DNA of 64,000 bases from Agelaius tricolor (lineage: Eukaryota; Chordata; Aves; Passeriformes; Icteridae), in assembly GCA_023055355.1 (NCBI GenBank), contig JALJCS010000039.1:1256001-1320000 (forward strand). Reading direction: 5' to 3'. Shown here piece by piece: positions 46,901 to 57,961 of the stretch. The notes beneath the pieces are model-generated. The model did not search any database and was not told the origin of the DNA. It saw only the letters and a list, made by a program, of their open reading frames with translations. Both the position numbers and the translations under genes were made by a program. Positions within the stretch are counted from its first letter, which is position 1; each line of letters begins with the position of its first letter.

Positions 46901-49894
46901 CAGGGCCAGGCGTTACTTGGCACTCAGAGGCCTGGTAGTGCTTGGCAAGAATCCCTTGATGGTGAGAAGGGGGCAGTGGCTGAAGCCATGCAGGCAGCAT
47001 GGGGCTGGGCAAGGCAGTCGCTTGGCCTTGCCTGGGCTTGGGGCGCTGGGGCAGCTGCTCCCAGCTCTCCTGCCTCCCGCTTCAGCTGCCCCAGTGCTCT
47101 GGGACAGGCCTTTGGGCTCTGGGCCCTGCGGCAGCAGGCTGGCCTTTCACAAACTTGTGTTCCGCACAGGCTGAAAAAATGGGCAGCCTGACTGAAAGTC
47201 TTGCGGAGCTCCTGCAGGAAAATGATAGCCACATGATCAGGATGACCATTCTTCTACTCAGATATTTGCTCCTGGATAATGGTGCCCCAATAGCCACCCC
47301 CATTGCCCTGCAGCTGGCTGAGGCGCTCCTGCCACTCTTTGACCATGTAAGGCTCTGTGCCCACAGCCTCGGCCACCGGCTGCTGCCCGGACACATGGTG
47401 CCCTGTGCAGATGCAGGCCTGTGCTCTGGGGGGCCTGAAGCAGTTGATGCTGAGGTCTTTTGCCCTTCCTCTCATACAGGATGATATCCAGGTGCAGCTG
47501 AACTCCATGTGTGTCTTTCAAGAGATGCTGGACTTATTAACAGAAGATGGAAGAAAGGCCCTGAAGTCCCATGTATGCCAGAGCCTGGTGCCACTCTACT
47601 TGCACTGCCATGATGAGAATCAGATTGTTCCTAAGGTGATGACCTGTGGCCACCTGCTGTCCCCCTGGGAGGGGACTGCGCTGCCTCCTGCCCTGGCACC
47701 TTGCAGGCTGCAGCCTGCTCCAGGCTGTGGCACTGGGATGCTCCTGTGGGGCCTGTGGGGCCATCTGTGCCTCTCTGCTGCTCTCCAGGCCTCCTGTGTA
47801 GTACTGCATTCTTCGGCCAGATTCCTAAAGAGGAAGAATTTTGAAGAAATGGTCCAGGTGGATCAGACATGGAGGTTTGGCGAGTGCCTGGTAAGAGGAG
47901 CCGAGAACCCCCAGGCTCAGCCTGGAGAAGGCCCCTGAGGGCAGTGCTCAGGTGCGGGGCCGAGCAGCTGTGTCCCTGCCCGCTGCTGCAGCCAGAGGCC
48001 GCGGGGGCTCTTCTCCAGGCTCCCGTGGGCCCCAGCCGGGTGCCCATGGAGCCCCGGCCCGGCGGGGCTGCGGGGCGGCACCGCGGCTCCCCGGGCAGCA
48101 GCCGGCCCTCTGCCCCCTGCCCTCGGGAGCCCTTGGCAAGCGGCTGCTGGCCGCGCCTCAGGCCTGTGCGGCCAGGGGAGGCCGGGGCTGGGCGCAGGCA
48201 GCGCCCGGCCCAGGGGCGGAGCCCGCGCCAACCCTTCCCTCCTGCCGCTCTTTGCAGCTGGCAGAGGACAGGAGCAGAGCGGCCGAGCACCTGCGCCGGG
48301 CCCTGCGCTACCTGCGGAGCCCACAGGAGCCCCTGCGAGAGGCGGCCGTCAGGTTCATGGGTGAGCCACGAGCCCGGGCTCCCTCCCCGGACCGGCCCGC
48401 CGCAGCTCGGCCCCAGCCCTGCCTGCTGCCCCGGCAGCTCCAGCCGGGCCCGGCGCCGTGGAGCCCCGCCCGGCCTGGGCATTGCTGCTGCCGCCCTCTG
48501 GCAGCCGTGCTCTGGGGCGGCAGCGTGCGGCAAGGGCCCGGGCTGAGCCCTGCCGGGCCAGCAGCCCGTGTGGCCGCAGCGCCGGCAGCGCCGCCGGCAG
48601 GGAGCTGTGCCGCTGGCGCCCTGACAGGCTCTGTGTTCACAGGCATGGCCGGGCGGCACCTGAGGGGGCAGCAGCAAGAGCTGCAGCTGATCTGCACTGG
48701 TGAGTGAGGCCTGCGGGCTGACAGCGGGGGCTGCCGGGGACAGCTGCAAGCCCTGCCCTGGCTGCGGAGGGCTCTGCTCCCGGGGGCAGAGCACCCTGAG
48801 ATTTCAGGGCCACGTGGCCCATTCTTGGCCAGCAGCTTCGGGCTGATCCCCTTGCTCCTGCTCCATGGCAAGAGCCGGCTGGGAAGGCTCTGGCAGCGGG
48901 CTCTCCTTGGCTCCCCACAGATCTGGGATCTGACCTTGGCTCTGTTATGTTTGCCCAATTATCCCATCATAAAAAACCAAATAATATTTGAGATAGCAGC
49001 AATTTTAATTGAATAGTTTAGAAAATATATCTTGACAATATAATTTGATTTAAAATAAGGGATAATTTGGTTGCAATAATAGCGTGTAAGCAAAGGATAA
49101 CCGCGGGCCATGGAGTGCAGGACCCTTGCCACCTCATGGACGAGCTTTCCAAGTGAAGATTCCCCCTTTTATGCCATGTGTCAATGTCATCTCCTCCCAT
49201 TTTCGATTCATCACACTTCTAACTCCGCCCTCATCATCACCTTTACCGTGCATGCTCCACCGCTCGTTTTGGTTGTCGCACAAGTCTTTGGGGGTCATTT
49301 TTTGATGAAGGCCTCTCCTCTTCCTCAATGTCCTTTAATTCACCTTTGGGTTACACATGCGCACCCAGCCAGTACAATGTAATCCAAAACTAACAATTAA
49401 GCATCAAAGCAATAAATCTCTTATAGCTGGCATTTTCCTGTGACCCAACCAGATTTTCCCTTCTTTCTGTTAATTTTTAGTAACTGTTATCTCTTGCTTT
49501 TTCCTCCTATCATGGAACATCTGCAGGGAGGGGGTAGTGGAACCCCTCCTCTCCCTTTTTTCTTGGCATTACAACTTTTAACTGTTTTATTATTATTTCC
49601 AAATATTAATTACTGCATCAATATTGGTTACTGTTTCAATTTTGTCAGCACGAATCATACCTATTTACCACAGCTCTGTTCCTCTCTCTTGCAGCCCTTG
49701 AAAGCCTGACGGAGGACATGAGCAGTGCTGTGTCAGAGCTGGCATTTCAAACACTGCATGTCCTCCGAGCAACAGCCAGTGGGCGATATTCCATCTTCCA
49801 GAGGCTGCACGATCAGCTGCGCAGGGCATGGATCACTCGGTCTCCTCTGTCAGAGCTCGGCTGGCTGCACTGCTGGAGCTCAGAGGAGAACTGA
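43906..49894 (+). CDS. Maestro heat-like repeat (MROH7-like) gene, copy B
   Basis: Fifteen exons: 43906-44032, 44506-44570, 44680-44829, 45015-45163, 45472-45619, 45857-46044, 46134-46271, 46552-46666, 46824-46961, 47170-47346, 47480-47635, 47789-47890, 48258-48360, 48643-48699, 49695-49894. All introns are GT-AG and the frame is open: 670 aa plus stop. Exon lengths match copy A except exon 11, one codon longer. The start ATG is the first in frame after an upstream TGA and has a strong context. The protein has an acidic N-terminus then leucine-rich helical repeats of HEAT type. Exons 1, 4-6, 13 and 14 are close to copy A, while exons 3, 7-12 and 15 differ strongly in amino acids. The last intron carries an LTR just upstream of the exon 15 acceptor; the tract CCTCTCTCTTGCAG before exon 15 remains intact. 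Confidence 0.82.
44082..44323 (+). repeat. (CCCAT)n pentanucleotide array in intron 1, copy B
   Basis: About 240 bp of CCCAT with a central GCCAT block and a few CCCGT variants. It is the orthologous array to 31984-32165 but longer and with a different distribution of unit variants. Confidence 0.95.
48947..49672 (-). mobile_element. LTR inserted in the last intron of MROH copy B
   Basis: About 726 bp flanked by GCTCTGTT on both sides (48939-48946 and 49673-49680). The intact empty site, with a single GCTCTGTT, is present in copy A near 27324-27331. Its orientation is inferred from a TATA-like CATAAAAGG on the minus strand near 49170. It is related to the LTRs at 4124-4773 and 18456-19200. 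Confidence 0.85.
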
Positions 49895-50490
49895 TCTGGG
49901 AGGCTCTCTTTGCTGGGGCAACCTGAGCCAGCGGGGATTTTTAGTTTTCTTTAAGATTTTTCTGTTCCTCCATTCTATTTTTTACCCTATGTAAATATAG
50001 ACTGTGTTATAATACAAAGAATCTCAGTAGACTTTTTTTGCTGCCCAGGGCCTGTAGGGCAGAGGGGAAGAGGGGGAAAAGGGCACTTTGCTCAGCCAGC
50101 TGCCCAGGCATGCGGTGGGCAAGGGGAAATGGCCAGAAGCCCCTTGGCCTGTGGTGGTTCTGCTGAAGCCTTTGTGCTTCCCACAGAGTGGCTGGGCAGG
50201 GGCCAGAGCTGCGGGGATCCCTGCCAGAGCGGTGCCTGGAGATGGCCACAAGGCCTGTGCCAGGCAGGAAGCGCCATCCGTGTCCTCCTGCCCGTGTGCT
50301 GCTGCCTGCCTTGCCGAGGGCTCCCAGATGCCTCTGGATGGGGCTCCTCTGGAGCTGCTGTGGGGCTGCGGCGCTGCTGCTGGGCAGCTTGGCCGGGCTG
50401 GGGCAGGGCCTGAGGGGCTGGGGCGCTGGCAAGCCCTGAGCAATGGGCTGTCAGAGGCCACAAGCAGCCCCCTGGCAGCTGCCGCCTTGC
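49895..50490 (+). other. 3' flank of MROH copy B
   Basis: Shared with copy A (26515-27108) and with two short relics at 52325-52437 and 57070-57120. No canonical AATAAA signal was seen close to the stop. Confidence 0.5.
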
Positions 50491-51100
50491 TCCTGATAGC
50501 CGGGTGCTCTGACGCTTCCGCAGTGGGCCGTTGGAGGGACCCTCTGGAATCAGGCGTGGAACCCTGGTGCCGGCCTTTCAGGGCTGTGAGGGCAGGAGTT
50601 GTGGGGCTGGGCGTGTGCCCTACATGTGCTCCGGACTGGAGCCCCCAGCCCCTCAGCCTTAGGCATTGAGCTCCACTGTCTGCTCTCTGAGTCTTGTTCC
50701 TGTTGCTCTGGGGGAGGACGAGTTCTGTGGCTTTAGGCCCCATTGAGCCAGAAGAGCAGCAGCTTTGAGCCCAGAGAGGCCACAGAAACGCCCTCTGGAC
50801 AAAGGGCATTGCTGGCATTCCCAGGGCAGGGACACATGAGAGTGGCAGGCACCTTCGGGTGCCACGCTGGCTTTCCACTGGGTCACCTCCCTGTGTGCAG
50901 GGCTGGCTCTTTGCTTTGCTGTCCTTGGCCTTTTGCTGTCGTGCTCCTTTGGCTGCCTGCAGCAAGGGGCAGCCCTGTAAGGAGGGTGAAAGGCCCTGTC
51001 TCCAACATCTCAAGGGGGAAATGGAGCTCTCCCGGCCCTCAGCCCACGCTGTAAGCAGAGCTGAGCCTTTTCCCCAGCCCTGGCTTTCTGCTTGCTGCTG
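50491..51100. other. Unclassified sequence
   Basis: GC-moderate sequence outside the arm. No gene, RNA or repeat family was recognised. Confidence 0.4.
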
Positions 51101-51480
51101 GTCCCTGGCCACCATGACCCACTGCACTCGCTCTGAGTCACCCACAGGATGGCTGGTGCCTCTTGATTTGCTGACGGGACGTGAGGGTCACTGAGAGAAA
51201 GGTGGGTGTCCCAATGCTGAGGGCACATGGGGTCACTGAGCAGACTTGAGGCTTCACCAGCAGGTTGCAGGTGCCTTTCTGTCACTGAAGGGAAGGCAGA
51301 TGCCCCGTGGGTCGCTGAGGTGTCATGACAGTCTCTGAATGGGACGCAGATGCCCTGCATGCCACTGAGGCCAGCGTGAGTTCCTGAGGGGAGGCGGGTG
51401 TCTGTCGTGTCCCCCAGGGTGAGGCGGTGTCACTGAGAGAAAGGGAGGGGGACACGGGCACGCCGCGTGTGGCTGAGCGC
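51101..51480 (+). repeat. Degenerate minisatellite of GTCACTGAG-type units
   Basis: GTCACTGAG or close variants recur every 30-60 bp with intervening GGCAGATGCC-like text. Units are too decayed to define a consensus. Confidence 0.6.
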
Positions 51481-52324
51481 ACATGCCGCTGGCTGAAGGG
51501 ACGCCAGGGCCGCTGAAGGGCCGTGGGCTCGCCCTGAGGGACACGGCAGGGCCGGGCCGGTCCCCGCTGCGCCGCCGCCGCCGCCCGCTCCCCGCCGCAG
51601 GGAGCGTTTCCCGCCCAGGCGCGGGCGGCCCTGCCCCGCCGCTCCCCTCAGCCGCGGGCGGGAACTCGAACCCGCTGGGGCCGCCCCGTGGGGCCGGGCG
51701 CCAGGCGGCCTTGCAGAAGCCCTGGGGGAGCTGCCCTGGGGCTGCCCTGCGCTCATACACACCGAGGAGCATGGGCCAGGCTTGCCTCAGCACCAGGGAG
51801 GGTTTCACTTGGCCAGGGGTAAAGCTGCAGTAGCTTCCAGGGAGAGAACTTCATAGCACAGGAATGCTGGAATTACCTGGTGCCACCTGTAGGGCATGAA
51901 ATGAACATTTGGGCTTTCCAGTTGAGGTAATCACTGGACTGTGAGAATAATGAAATCAGAGGTGAACTGTCAAGTACATGTAGTAAATATTTGAGCAGGA
52001 AGATCTGAGGTGAACTCCAGGAGAATAAATAACTTTTGAGGAAAAGTCTGAGTAATTTCTAGAGGGCACATAGAGATCATTTTGTGACAAAACCTGAGGT
52101 AAATGTTAGGGCAAAGACAGAACATTTGGGGGTAAAATCTCAGGTTCTCTGGCTTCCCACTGCCTCATCCCATGCCCCAGCAGGGGAGCTTTGCCCTCCC
52201 TGTGCCCAGCCAGCCCAGCCTGGGCACCTCAGGGGTGTCCCCACCCTCCTGCTGAGGCCCGGCCTGGAGGGCTCTGCCGCAGGCCTGGGAGACGCTCTGG
52301 GGAAGCACCAGAGCAGCCGGGTGC
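51481..52324. other. CpG-rich patch then AT-rich unclassified sequence
   Basis: 51520-51720 is CpG-rich with GCCGCCGCC runs and could be an old CpG island, but no exon was seen. 51840-52140 has loosely repeated GAGGTGA-containing text. No gene was recognised. Confidence 0.35.
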
Positions 52325-52437
52325 CAGGGACAAGGCGGCTGCCTGGGGGCTGCTTGTGCCCTCTGACACCCAATTCCTCAGGGCTTCCCAGCGCCCCGGC
52401 TCCTCAGGGGCCTCCTGGTGTTCTGCCAATTGACTGA
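52325..52437 (+). repeat. Relic of the MROH 3' flank
   Basis: Matches the end of both MROH arms (26515-26605 and about 50395-50480), including the CTCAGGGCTT..CAGCGCCCC motif. A shorter inverted piece of the same relic is at 57070-57120. It suggests additional MROH units once stood here. Confidence 0.7.
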
Positions 52438-52830
52438 GGTGATTTAAAGGACACATCACTGGAAATAATGGTCTTCTTTTACTGGGAATATGAAGGAACC
52501 ACAATGTAAGATGATACACTCAATAAAAAATGTGAGCTTGGTTTTAGTGACAAGCAAAAACAAGCAAGGTAGTGCCCCTAAATCAGTACGGTAAGAGAGA
52601 AAGGAGAGTGATTTAGAAAGATGCATCACCAATTGCCTAAATTGTTTCTCGTCTTGCAGATCTGCACTTGCTGGGGAGCCGCATTTTACACCCAGGACCT
52701 GGGGAACCATTCCCAGCAATTGGGAAAATCCTAGGTGCTCCATCCACCCATAGATGAAGTCTCCAAATTTGCCCCGAAAGTGGCTCCAGCTTTTATAGGC
52801 CAAAAAGAGTAAGTCAAAGGGACTCAATTA
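52438..52830 (-). mobile_element. ERV-derived fragment carrying the empty LTR site
   Basis: Homologous in reverse to 55780-56014 plus 56896-57060. At about 52585-52595 it is continuous where the other copy has an 881 bp LTR. It encodes a short conserved open stretch shared with 55780-56010, of unknown nature. Confidence 0.65.
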
Positions 52831-52839
52831 TATTTTTAC

Positions 52840-54418
52840 CCAGCAATGTCCAGGGCCAGCTGAACAGCTTTGAGTTCAGCAAGTTGACTTGATCCATCTT
52901 CTCCTTCGGTAGCTTGAGCAACCTGTCGTGTGGGGCTCCATACGGCTGCTTTCCACTTCCAGTTCATCCCTACGATGCGACAGGAGCCATCAGTGAAAAG
53001 AGCCTAGCGTGTTTCCTCTGCTGGTAATTGGTTTTATGGTGGAGCTTCTTCAGTCGCTTGTTCCTGCTCCTCTTTGTCAGTGAGACTACAGTTTTCACCT
53101 TCTGGCCAGTTTGTAATTATTTCCAGAATCCCAGGGCCATTCAGGTTTCCAGTGCGGGCGCGCTGTGTGATAACAGCAATCCACTTGCTCCATGTAGCAC
53201 TGGTGGCATGGTGCGTAGAGGGAACCTTTGCTTTGAACATCCACCCCAGCACCAGGCTGCCAGGAGGAGTTGTGCTTCCGTGCCTATTACCTCTGAGGCA
53301 GCCTGGACTCCTTCATAGGCAGCCAAGATTTCCTTCTCTGTGGGAATGGAGTTGGCTTTGGACCCTCTGTAACTTCAGCTCCAGAATCCGAGTGGTTGGC
53401 CCCGAGTCTCCCCAGGCACCTTCTGCCAAAGGCTCCAGGACAAGCCATTGTACCCAGCTGCAGAGTAGAGCACGTTCTTCACCTCTGCTCCTGTCCTGAC
53501 TGGGCCAAGGCCACTGCATGAGCGATCTCCTGCTTGATCTGGGCAAAGGCTTGTTGCTGTTCAGGGCCCCAGTGGAAAGCGTCTTTTTGCAGATGACCAG
53601 GTAGAAAGGGCTCACAATCTGGCTGTACTTGGGAATGTGGATTCTCCAAAATCCTGTGGTGCCTAGGAAACCTTGTGTTTCCTTCCTGCTGGTTGGTGGA
53701 GACATCACAGTGTTCTTGTTAACGACCTCAGTGGGAATCTGACACTGTCCATCTTGCCACTTTACTTCCAGGCACTGGATCTCTCAGGCAGGTCCCTTGA
53801 CTTTGTTCTTCTTGATGGCAAAGTCAGCTTCCAGGGGAATCTGGATGATCTTCTCTCCTTTCTCAAATACTTCCATTGCTGTGTTCTTCCACACAATGAT
53901 GTCATCCATGTCCTGCAGGTGTTCTGGAGCCTCACCCTTTTCCAGTGCAGCCTGGATCAGTCCATGCCCATGGTGGGATTGTGCTTCCACTCCTGGGGCA
54001 GTCAGTTCCAGTTGTACTGCACGCCCCTCCAGGTGAAAGCAAACTGAGGCCTGCATTCTGCTGCCAGAGGAATGGAGAGAAACGCGTTAGCAATGCCAGC
54101 AGTGGCGTACCACTTTGCTGCCTTGGACTCCAGCTCGTACTGGAGTTCCAGCATGTCCGGCCCAGCCGCGCTCAGCAGTGGAGTCGCTTCATTCAAGGCA
54201 CGATAGTCCACAGTCAATCTCCATTCTCTGTCAGAATTGCACACAGGCCATTCTTCCTGCCAGAGTTGACTTGCAAGACGGATCCTGGGCACTCTGCAAC
54301 TAAGAGCATCAGTGTTGTTGGAAACCCAAATGCAGAGAAATCTCAGACCTTTGGTCTTGTCAGCAAAACTTAGAATTAAACACAGCATTTGAGCTGAGAT
54401 CATGGAAAAGGCTTCCAA
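52840..54418 (-). pseudogene. ERVL-like pol remnant (RT, RNase H)
   Basis: In order on the minus strand: reverse-transcriptase fingers and palm (54418-54002, with the Asp of the DYRALNE motif), a catalytic MDDIIVW motif in the next piece (54056-53784; the residue before MDD is Asp rather than the usual Tyr-X), thumb/connection (53708-53313) and the beginning of RNase H (53326-53034). Frameshifts separate all pieces. The style resembles the class III ERVL group common in birds. No gag, env or paired LTRs were recognised around it. Confidence 0.78.
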
Positions 54419-54631
54419 AGTTAGGTGCTAGAAGCGAGAATGCGGATTTCTAGTTTATAGCAGAGACACAGGGAGGAAAGTTGAAGTGGAGGAAAGTTTA
54501 GAGTTTTAGAGTTCAAGATCGAGGAAAAATCAAAGTGGTTCCAATGGTAAACAAGAAGTTTAGGATGCAGTGCTGTACGTTTGTTGTGTCATGGCATGAT
54601 TGGCTAAGGAAGCTTAGATGATGTAGCATGA
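54419..54631. other. ERV-flanking unclassified sequence
   Basis: Short AT-rich stretch between the ERVL-like pol and the next LTR, perhaps leader sequence. Nothing specific was seen. Confidence 0.35.
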
Positions 54632-55257
54632 TGTGGGAACCCAGGAAATTCCTTGGGCTGCCCTGCAGGACTCGAGACCCTGTCAGAGGGCTCAGAGACC
54701 TTGGCACAGAGCCCAAGACCCCAGTGCCTTTGATTTAGCCCTTGGAAAAAACAATTCCCAACCTTGTATGAAGAATGGCAAGCCACAAAATGATAGTGAA
54801 TTTAGCACAGAGTGGAAAAATAGATTTTGGGGGCTTTTAGAATGGGGCTTCAGGGGGCAAGATGGAGTAATCTGGGCATGTCCAGCCTTTCTCCTTCTTC
54901 TTCTTGGCCTCCGTCTTCTGCTGTGATGTTGGCACTTTTCGATTGGTTTAGAGTAGAAGCTCACTGTCTAACGTAGATGATAGGTATTGGAAAGGAATTG
55001 TAAATATTGTACAGGTAGTTTTTAGTAGAAGAAGATAACACCGCCCCGGGGGAGGCAGAGTGCCTTAGACTGTCTTGCTGAGCGGACCTCAGCAGGACAG
55101 GAGAAAGAATTTTATAGATAAGATACAATGAACAACCTTGAGACCGAGAAATGAAGAGCTCTGACTCCTTCTTCCACCGCCGGGCTGGGAAAAGAGACTT
55201 TCTAACTTATCTCGGGCTCACTCTGAGCAGCTAGAGACCCCGAGAGCATGAGTCCCT
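54632..55257 (+). mobile_element. LTR (TGTGGGAACCC type)
   Basis: Begins TGTGGGAACCCAGG. A GC-rich block and a late CTGAGC.. region ending in GAGAGCATGAGTCCCTAAG resemble avian ERV LTRs. The 3' edge is uncertain and no target-site duplication was identified. Confidence 0.55.
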
Positions 55258-55779
55258 AAGAGGAAATATTGAAGGATTGGGTCCAAAACAGAAATATCCT
55301 TGTTGGCCGTGTCTTCTTGGCCAATAAGTCCTTCAAAGCTCTTGCAACTACAAGTCTTACGGCCCTGTGAGCCGTGCGCTGGAGATGGGAGCCAAACTCA
55401 CTCTTCCTGTATCTGTAGAAGAGAAGAAAAAGCAATGGCATCACCTAAAAAATTCAGAGGTCCGCTCTCTAGCTCCTTCCAAACTCCTTCAAGTCGCCCA
55501 AAGTGTGATTTAGCTACAAATAGATGAGAGGGACTCTTAGTGCTGGCTCTTTGACTCCAGAGCGGCTGCTTTAGAATCTTTCCCATAACCCTGTGTAGTT
55601 ATGTGCCAGCAATGTCTCCTTTGAAGAAACTTTCCCAGCTGACTTGCATGGAGGATTGTTTGAAGGGTGTTTGAGGAGAAAGGCTCCCAGCAGAGGTCTG
55701 GGCTTTGGCCTAGCTGTGTCCCCTGCTGATTGTGACGTGTGCCATCAGCAGCAGGGCTTTCTGGGCTAAAAATATCATC
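55258..55779. other. Unclassified sequence
   Basis: No gene or repeat was recognised. Possibly further ERV internal sequence. Confidence 0.35.
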
Positions 55780-56014
55780 AAGTCACTTGGACTTGCTCTT
55801 TTTGGCCTATAAAAGCTGGAGCCACTTTTGGGGCAAATTTGGAGACCTCATCTATGGGTGGATGGACGACTTCGCATTTTCCCAATTATTGGGATTGGTT
55901 CCCCAGGTCTCTGGTGTAAAATGGGGCTGCCCAGCAAGTGCAGATCTGGAAGATGATAAACAATTTAGGCAATTGGTGATGCATCTTTCTCAATCGCTCT
56001 CCTTTCTCTCCTTT
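55780..56014 (+). mobile_element. ERV-derived fragment (second copy)
   Basis: Matches the reverse complement of 52590-52830, including the shared open stretch. Interrupted downstream by the LTR at 56015. Confidence 0.6.
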
Positions 56015-56895
56015 TGTGAAATGCAAAGTTGTGTTTCCTGTCAGGTACACACAGGCAACGTGTGTATTTGTGATTGTGATATGTTTGGAAAACCAGCATG
56101 GGACATTTATAAAGTCGAATTCTAATAATAACTGAGGAAAGTAAAGCATGGAAGAAGGCCTTTGAACCTACCCTTTAATCACAATTAACCTTTATAAATC
56201 TTAAGTTGATTTAGCAGCATTTGAGTTAAAGCTTTGAGGATGTTGCTTTTTGACAGGAACTTTCTGCTTGGACCTAAGCCTTAAAGAGTTTTGCAGTAAT
56301 AACCTTTTGAAGTATAATTTTAGAATATTTCTTGTAGAAAGGATCTTTGAAACTATAGCTTTAGAATATATAAAAAGGAAACATGCTTATCTCATGCCTT
56401 GACAAAACATGAAAAGCAGCTTGAGAAAGGAATATGAACATTAACGCAAGGTCTAATAGTTTCAACCAAGGGAAGCTGCACATCACTGTTATGAGATTTA
56501 TAGTCCTTGCAGTCAAAAGGTAAAGCCATGTCTGGAATCTGGACCCCACCAGCTGGGAGACTTCTTTCTTCGTTCGGAAGTTGAACCCCCCCCACCACCT
56601 GGGATACTCCTTTTCTGGGATACATCCTGAGAAGAACTAAATCACAATAGTGTATAGAATTGTGATGTAAAAACTGGGAAGAGAAAGTGCTGATGAGTAA
56701 AAATTGGGAAAAGAAACTGCTGAGAAAGCTTATGACTGCCCCTATAAATACCTGTAAGCCTCAAAAAACGGTGTGCAGTTGGAGGGAAAGCTTCCCTCAC
56801 TGTACCCAGCGCTGTACTGCTCATACTTTACCAAAATAATTAATATATTGATTGCTGCTTGAATATTGGCCTAGTCAAGCTTCTCATTTATAACA
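56015..56895 (+). mobile_element. LTR, plus orientation, of an inverted LTR pair
   Basis: 881 bp from TGTGAAATGC to TTTATAACA. It has a TATAAATA box near 56743 and a polyadenylation-like region near the end. The uninterrupted target is seen in reverse at 52585-52595, proving insertion, although the target-site duplication is eroded. Confidence 0.78.
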
Positions 56896-57122
56896 TTATA
56901 GTACTGATTTAGGTGCACTACCTTGCTTGTTTTTGCTTGTCACTAAAACCAAGGGCACAGTTTCATTGAATGTATCATCTTACTCTGTGGGTCCTTCATA
57001 TTCCCAGTAAAAGAAGAACATTATTTCCAGTGATGTGTCTTTTATATCGCTTCAGTCAATTGGCAGAACAACAGAAGGCCCCTGAGGAGCCGGGGCGCTG
57101 GGAAGCCCTGAGGAATTGGGTG
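56896..57122 (+). repeat. Spacer between inverted LTRs, includes MROH 3' flank relic
   Basis: Reverse complement of about 52365-52590. It ends in the MROH flank relic (57070-57120), cut by the second LTR. Confidence 0.7.
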
Positions 57123-57961
57123 TGTTATGAATAAGCAGCTTGACTAGGCCAATATTCAAGCAGCAATCAATTTATTATTTAATATGGTAAAGTATGAGCA
57201 ATACGGCGCTGGGTACAGTGGGGGAAGTTTTCCCTCCTACTGCACACCAATACTTGAGGGTTACAGGTATTTATAGGGGTACTCCTCAGCTTTTTCAGCA
57301 GTTTCTAGTTCCAATTTTTACTCTTCAGCAATTTTTCTTCCAAATTATTACATCACAATTCTATACACTATTGTGATTTTAGTTTTTCTCAGGATGTATC
57401 TCAAAAGGAGTATCCCAGACGGTGGCGGTCCAGTTTCCAAAAGAAGAAAGACGAATCCCATCTGGTGGAGTCCAGCTCCCCAGATGTGTCCACCTTTTAA
57501 TTGCAGAGACTATAAATCTAATAACAGTGATGTCCAGCTTCCCTTGGTCAAAACCATAAATCCTTGAGGTGATGTTGATCTTCCTTTCTCAAGCTGTTTT
57601 TCTCTGCTTCCATAAGGCGTGAGATAAGCATATTTCCTTTATATATATTCCAAAGCTATAGTTTCAAGGATACAAGTAATATTCTAAAATTATACTTCAA
57701 AAGGTTATTATTGCAGAGCTCTTCATGGATTAACTGCAAGCAAATTGCAACATCCTTAACACCTTAATTCCAATGCTCCTAAATCAACCAGGGTTAATTG
57801 CAAACAAAAGATAGGTTCAAAGGCCTTTTTCCATGCTTTATTTTCCTCAGTTATTATTAGAATTCACAGCTCTCCCATTGTCAGTGTCCACACATTTTGT
57901 ACTCACAAATACACACATCGCCTGTTTGTACCTGACACGGAACACAGCTTTGTATTTCGCA
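57123..57961 (-). mobile_element. LTR, minus orientation, of an inverted LTR pair
   Basis: 839 bp related to 56015-56895 but diverged by perhaps 15-20% with indels. On the minus strand it runs TGCGAAATAC to TTCATAACA. The divergence shows the two LTRs are not the ends of one provirus. No target-site duplication. Confidence 0.75.

Larger units (their letters stand above)
42590..50490. repeat. Right arm of MROH inverted repeat
   Basis: Reverse-complement partner of 26515-33650, longer mainly because of a private 726 bp LTR insertion at 48947-49672. The inner edge near 42590 lies within the same few bases as the provirus edge on the other side, so the spacer provirus appears to sit exactly between the arms. 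Confidence 0.92.
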
